This document shows positions 6,269-10,331 of a DNA stretch of 10,331 bases, in pieces. Below the pieces are notes generated by a model that did no database searches, was not told where the DNA came from, and saw only the letters and a list, made by a program, of their open reading frames with translations. Position 1 is the first letter of the stretch, and each line of letters begins with the position of its first letter. Source of the DNA: an uncultured bacterium (GTDB lineage: Bacteria > Bacillota_I > Bacilli_A > Mycoplasmatales > Metamycoplasmataceae); contig CAKNAO010000019.1 in NCBI GenBank assembly GCA_929200685.1, positions 1 through 10,331 on the forward strand, given 5' to 3'. A program made the position numbers and the translations under genes.

Positions 6269-7722
6269 TAAACATTACCAACTTTCTTAGTTTTTTTTGT
6301 TTTAGAATTAGAATTTATATTCATATTATTCATTTTTGCTTCTTTTAATTCATCTTTTTTTACAATTAATGCAAATGGTAGATATACTAAAAATAAAGTT
6401 GCTATTGAAAGCAATGAAATTGGAATTGATCTTCAATCAAATTGAGTAACAATTAATCCATATAATATTGGAGGAGTAGTTCATGGTGCTAAAATTGTTG
6501 GGGCATTCATTAATCCAATTTTTATGGCAATTACTGGTCAAATACATGCAGATGCAGGACCTAATACAAATGGAATAAAGTATTTATAATTAAATACTAT
6601 TGGAAAACCAAAAATAACTGGTTCATTAATTTCAAAAATTCCAGATGGAAGAGCAAATTTTGCCACTTCTCTTTGTGGTGAACCCTTTTTTAAAATAATG
6701 AATGAAATAAAAATTAATGGTAATGTTCCACCAGAACCACCAACAAATCCAAATCCTGATCAAACTTGTTCCATAGCTACATTATTTCCACCAGACATAT
6801 TATCAATTCATAATAATAATGAAATTGGCCCAAAAATTCCTCCTATTGTATTTGGTCCATGAATACCAAATCATCATAAGAATGATGTCAATAATAAATA
6901 AACAAATATAATGCTTATATCTCCACCACCTTTTGCAAAAGCTAATAATGGTTGTTGTATTAAATTAACAATTACAAATGATAAATCTTTTAAATTATAA
7001 CCATTTGCTAACCCTTCATTTGTTTCTAAAAAATAATATGGTAATGATACTAATACATTTAATAATGCTGCACCTAAAATAGTAATAAATGCTGGTAAAA
7101 GAACACCAAATGCTCTTCCAACTGCTGGTGGCACTGAAGGGGGTAGTCTTAATTCAAATTTTTTAGTTTTAGTAATTCACATAAAAAATGTTCCACCCAA
7201 TAAAGCTGAAATTATAGCCGTAATCATTCCAGTAGCACCAAATTTATCAGTTTTTGCACCTATAAATACAATAAATACGCCTAATGAAACTACTGAAACT
7301 AAAATTGGTGATTTATTAGATTTTATCAATGCTAATGAAAAAGCAATTAATATTACTAAATATAAAGATATTGAACCTAAAGATGCAGCATTTACTCACC
7401 CAAATATTTGCATTCCAAATGCTCTAATTTCTTTAAAATCACCTACTAATTCTCACCTATTTGAATTATCAAATAGGTGAGATGATACTTCTTTTGTATT
7501 GCCGGTTGCTCTAGCAATTAAACCTAATAAAGATGTTTTTTCTGCTCCTCAACCCCCAAATATTATTGTTATAAATAATATTGCAATTGCACCTGCAATG
7601 GTTAATGGAAGTGATAAAGCAAATCCATCTCTTAATGAAGAAAGATATTTATTGCTTCCAATTTTTCCTAATTTTTTAGAAATGATTTGAAGATTTTTTT
7701 GTACATTTTCATTTTTAATCAT
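6268..7722 (-). CDS. celB: PTS EIIC, lactose/cellobiose family permease (copy 2)
   Basis: This 484-residue permease has the same sequence as the gene at 526-1980, including the IHGPN loop, the NEPVIFG signature and TGA for every Trp. The start is shared with the tail of the small membrane gene (8-nt overlap), and the stop overlaps the start of the anchored-protein gene by 1 nt. The difference is the context: the gene downstream of this copy is truncated. Since both EIIC copies look intact, either could serve the EIIA and EIIB made from either operon. Confidence 0.95.
7451..7482. repeat. Perfect 14-bp inverted repeat inside EIIC (copy 2)
   Basis: Arms 7451-7464 and 7469-7482 with loop ATTA are the same as at 1709-1740. 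Confidence 0.9.
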
Positions 7723-8050
7723 TTTTCACCTTTCTTATTCTCGCAGATTCATTTTGATCAAAATTTAATATAATGTAAAATGATATTAAAATTAGTGCAA
7801 TTGGAAATATTAAAAATCCAAATATAATTATTAAACTTAAAAAATTAGATTTATTTTCTAAATATAATAATTTAAATAAAATTGGTCATGTTAATAAATA
7901 CAAAACAATTGTTAAAGAAATCATACCAGCACCAAATAATGTTGAAGTGTTAGCACCATCTCCTTTCATTGCATAAACAATTCCTAAAGTTAATACAATC
8001 ATATTAATCAATCAAAAATTTAACAAAGAATATAATTTTTTTTTATTCAT
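7715..8050 (-). CDS. Small multi-pass membrane protein embedded in PTS operon (copy 2)
   Basis: This 111-residue protein is identical to the one at 1973-2308, with three or four predicted membrane helices and two TGA-coded Trp. It overlaps EIIA upstream and EIIC downstream by 8 nt each, with AAGGAG before the ATG at 8050. It has been kept intact in both copies, but they are too recent or too homogenised for this to show selection. Confidence 0.85.
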
Positions 8051-8378
8051 TTTTCTCCTTATTTTTTAATAATTTATAAATTTCTACAAATTCTTGGATA
8101 ATTAAAATCAATGTTTGTGTAGTTAAGAGTTGATCTTCAGCATGTAAAAATAAAACTTTAAATGGGTGTTTTTCACCTTTTGCTTCTCTTACAACTATAT
8201 CCATATGTTTATGACAAGCGTTATTGATTTCAGAATTTGCTTTTTTTATTTTACTATTTGCATCATCAAAATTATTATTTTTAGATAATCTAAGTGCTTC
8301 CATAGCAAGTGATTTTGCATTACCTGCCATTGTGATAATTTCGAATGAAAGTTTTTCTCAATTTATTTTATCTTTTAT
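8043..8378 (-). CDS. celC: PTS EIIA, lactose/cellobiose family, probable AUA start (copy 2)
   Basis: This 111-residue phosphocarrier is identical to the one at 2301-2636, with phospho-His79 and core Asp82. The same start choice applies: ATA at 8378-8376 with AAGGAGG six bases upstream, rather than the first ATG at 8330, which would cut into the first conserved helix and has no ribosome site. Confidence 0.88.
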
Positions 8379-8384
8379 TTTTCA

Positions 8385-8391
8385 CCTCCTT
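8385..8391 (-). promoter_or_regulatory. Strong Shine-Dalgarno supporting the ATA start of EIIA (copy 2)
   Basis: AAGGAGG on the minus strand, six bases before ATA at 8378-8376, as at 2643-2649. Confidence 0.75.
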
Positions 8392-8420
8392 ATTTTGTAA
8401 ATTTAATAAAATTATTTTTA

Positions 8421-9881
8421 TTAAACAGATTCAGTAAAATCAATGTTTTTTAAATCAATTGTTTCTTCAATTTTTTTATAAGAATCTTCAAAACCATTTT
8501 TTTCAATCATTTTTTTAAATCATCTAGCAGATTTTTTTAATTTTCTACTTTGGTCTAATAAATTAACCTCAATAAAACCATATCTATTTTTATAAGCATT
8601 TCTTCAAGATCAATTATCTATAATTGATCACATATGATATCCAAAACAATTAGCACCATCTTTAATAGCTTTATGTAGTTGTTCCAAATGCTCTTGTAAA
8701 AAAGCTATTCTATAATTATCTTGAATTTCTTTTGATTTTTGATTTCTAAATCTATTTTCATTTTCAACTCCCATTCCATTTTCAGCAATGTAAAATGGGA
8801 TATTATTTAAGTTGTTTTTAATATACATTGATAAATCATATAAAGATTCTGGTCTAATCTCTCAGCCTCTAAATACATTGTATCTTGCTTTATCATATTT
8901 ATATATTGAAAAACGTTTTTCAAAAATATTTTTAGAATTTAATTTTTTTGGTGATTGTAATCTAATTGGTGAATAAAAATTTGCTCCAAGAAAATCAATT
9001 TTAATTTTTGAAATTTCATTTAAATCTTCTTTTGAAAATTTTGGTATTAAATTTTCTTCTTCAATTATTTTAATTACATTTTTATCAAATTTTCCCAACA
9101 CCATTGGAATTAACATGGCATTATTGTGTAATGCATCGCAATCTTTTGCAGCTTTAATATCATCTTTAGAAGGATTAATTCCATCTTTTGCTATTGAAGG
9201 GTTAACATTTATTACAACACCAATTTGAGATTTAACATTATTTCTATATTTTTCATTAAATAAATTAACAGCTTTTGCATGTGCTAATATTGTTCCGAAT
9301 CCAGCTTGAACCGCTCTTTTTGAATCAACTAATAATGGTCAATGTGTTTTAGTTAAATATCCTGCAAATATTGGAACAATAGGTTCATTCATTGTAGCAA
9401 TTTTAGAAACTTTATTACCAAATTCTTTATAAACAATATCACAATATTTAACAAATTTATCAATTACTTTTTTAGATTCTCAACCACCTAATTTTTGTGC
9501 TCATAATGGCATATCAAAGTGAAAAATATTAAGAACTATTTTAATTCCAAGTAAATTTGCTTTGTCAATCACATTATGATAAAAATCAAGACCTTTTTTT
9601 GAAACATCATTACCATTAGGCAATACTCTTGCTCAAGAAATACCAATTCTTAATGAGTTTATATTTATTGATTTGTATAATTCTAAATCAGAATTATATT
9701 TTTCAAAAAAATTAGATGTTATTGAAGGTCCTATTCTATTATGAAAATCTTCTGGTTTAACTCTAAAATATTCATCTCATACTGTAAGTCCTTTATTTGT
9801 ATTTCCTTTTCCTTCTATTTGTTCAGCAGCAGTAGCTCCACCTCATCAAAAATTTTTTGGAAATTTTAAAAAATTACTCAT
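8421..9881 (-). CDS. bgl: 6-phospho-beta-glucosidase, GH1 (copy 2)
   Basis: This 486-residue enzyme appears identical to the one at 2679-4139, with Glu166 acid/base in TMNEP, Glu367 nucleophile in AENGMG, and the Ser425/Tyr434 phosphate loop with Asn in place of the usual Lys at 432. Its start overlaps the EIIB stop by 1 nt behind a G6 ribosome site. A 42-nt gap containing the EIIA Shine-Dalgarno follows. A second intact copy suggests higher enzyme dosage rather than a new substrate, because no residue differs. Confidence 0.95.
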
Positions 9882-10180
9882 TATTTTCCCCCCAATTTTT
9901 TAATAGCAATTTCTAAAATTTCTTCACTTTTTGCCATTGCATAAAATTGTGGTGGTATTATAACAACTGGTTTATTGGTAATTTCTTTAAATTCTGACTC
10001 CATAAATGAAACTTGTGGACCAAGCATTATAATATCTCATTTTTCTAAAATAGATTTTGCACTCCCAGAATCCAAGGCTTGTACTTTACCTTCAATTTCT
10101 CTCTTTTTTAAAAGTTTTTTCATTTTTGATTCTACAAGTGAAGTTGACATTCCTGCAGAACATACTAGTAGTATTTTCAT
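9881..10180 (-). CDS. celA: PTS EIIB, cellobiose/lichenan family (copy 2)
   Basis: This 99-residue EIIB is identical to the one at 4139-4438, with phosphocysteine Cys7 in CSAGMSTS. It is the first gene of the upstream operon copy, 22 bases after TATAAT (10208-10203), with GGAG before the ATG at 10180 and a TAATG overlap with bgl. Confidence 0.95.
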
Positions 10181-10202
10181 ATTTTCTCCATTTTCTATTT
10201 AA

Positions 10203-10259
10203 ATTATATACTTTGTCTATTTAAAAACATATTTTATACTTGTATATATAAAAGGAAAC

Positions 10260-10261
<2 letters not shown>
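10203..10261 (-). promoter_or_regulatory. Promoter region of operon copy 2
   Basis: The bases match the copy 1 promoter: proximal TATAAT at 10208-10203, and distal TTGTTT (10261-10256) with TATAAA (10238-10233) at 17-nt spacing. The only difference from copy 1 lies further upstream, in the length of the T run and in what follows it. Confidence 0.6.
10233..10251. promoter_or_regulatory. Candidate operator upstream of EIIB (copy 2)
   Basis: Identical to the 19-bp palindromic element at 4491-4509, in the same position relative to both candidate promoters. Confidence 0.5.
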
Positions 10262-10316
<55 letters not shown>

Positions 10317-10331
10317 TTTTAAAAAGGCAAA

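Overview
The window reads as a mollicute (mycoplasma) chromosome. It is very AT-rich, and the main genes stay open only if TGA is read as tryptophan (translation table 4). Under the standard code the EIIC and 6-phospho-beta-glucosidase genes break into short fragments at conserved Trp positions. The gene set (stand-alone EIIA, EIIB and EIIC of the cellobiose/lactose PTS family plus a GH1 6-phospho-beta-glucosidase) and the base composition suggest the Mycoplasma mycoides/capricolum group. That placement is an inference from gene content and was not tested by a search.

All supported genes lie on the minus strand, so transcription runs from high to low coordinates. The window holds two copies of one beta-glucoside uptake operon, 5742 bp apart. 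The order in each copy is promoter, EIIB, Bgl, EIIA, small membrane protein, EIIC, membrane-anchored protein. Upstream copy (copy 2): EIIB 9881-10180, Bgl 8421-9881, EIIA 8043-8378, small membrane protein 7715-8050, EIIC 6268-7722, and an anchored protein broken by a 31-bp deletion (5697-6268). Downstream copy (copy 1): the same genes at 4139-4438, 2679-4139, 2301-2636, 1973-2308, 526-1980 and <1-526, with the last running off the left edge. EIIB/Bgl and EIIC/anchored protein overlap by 1 nt (TAATG). EIIA/small membrane protein and small membrane protein/EIIC overlap by 8 nt. This is a tightly coupled operon.

Between the two copies lie a 68-residue membrane ORF (5474-5680), a short intergenic region with a palindromic promoter-type element, and a decayed third EIIC gene (4554-5373) with a deletion of about 545 bp. 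It ends exactly at an A25/T11 homopolymer tract upstream of the copy 1 promoter. The matching tract upstream of copy 2 is A25/T27.

The expected pathway: phosphate passes from PEP through EI and HPr to EIIA (His79), then EIIB (Cys7). EIIC imports the beta-glucoside and it is phosphorylated on entry. Bgl cleaves the phosphorylated sugar in the cytosol to glucose-6-phosphate plus glucose or an aglycone. The two operon cores appear identical at DNA level over about 4.4 kb, whereas the anchored-protein tail and the EIIC relic differ by roughly 4-5%. This suggests an old duplication whose cores were recently re-homogenised or re-duplicated. The most interesting non-coding signals are the homopolymer tract beside the promoter, a 19-bp palindromic element present at three upstream regions, an apparent AUA start codon for EIIA with an ideal Shine-Dalgarno, and a perfect 14-bp inverted repeat inside every EIIC copy, including the dead one.
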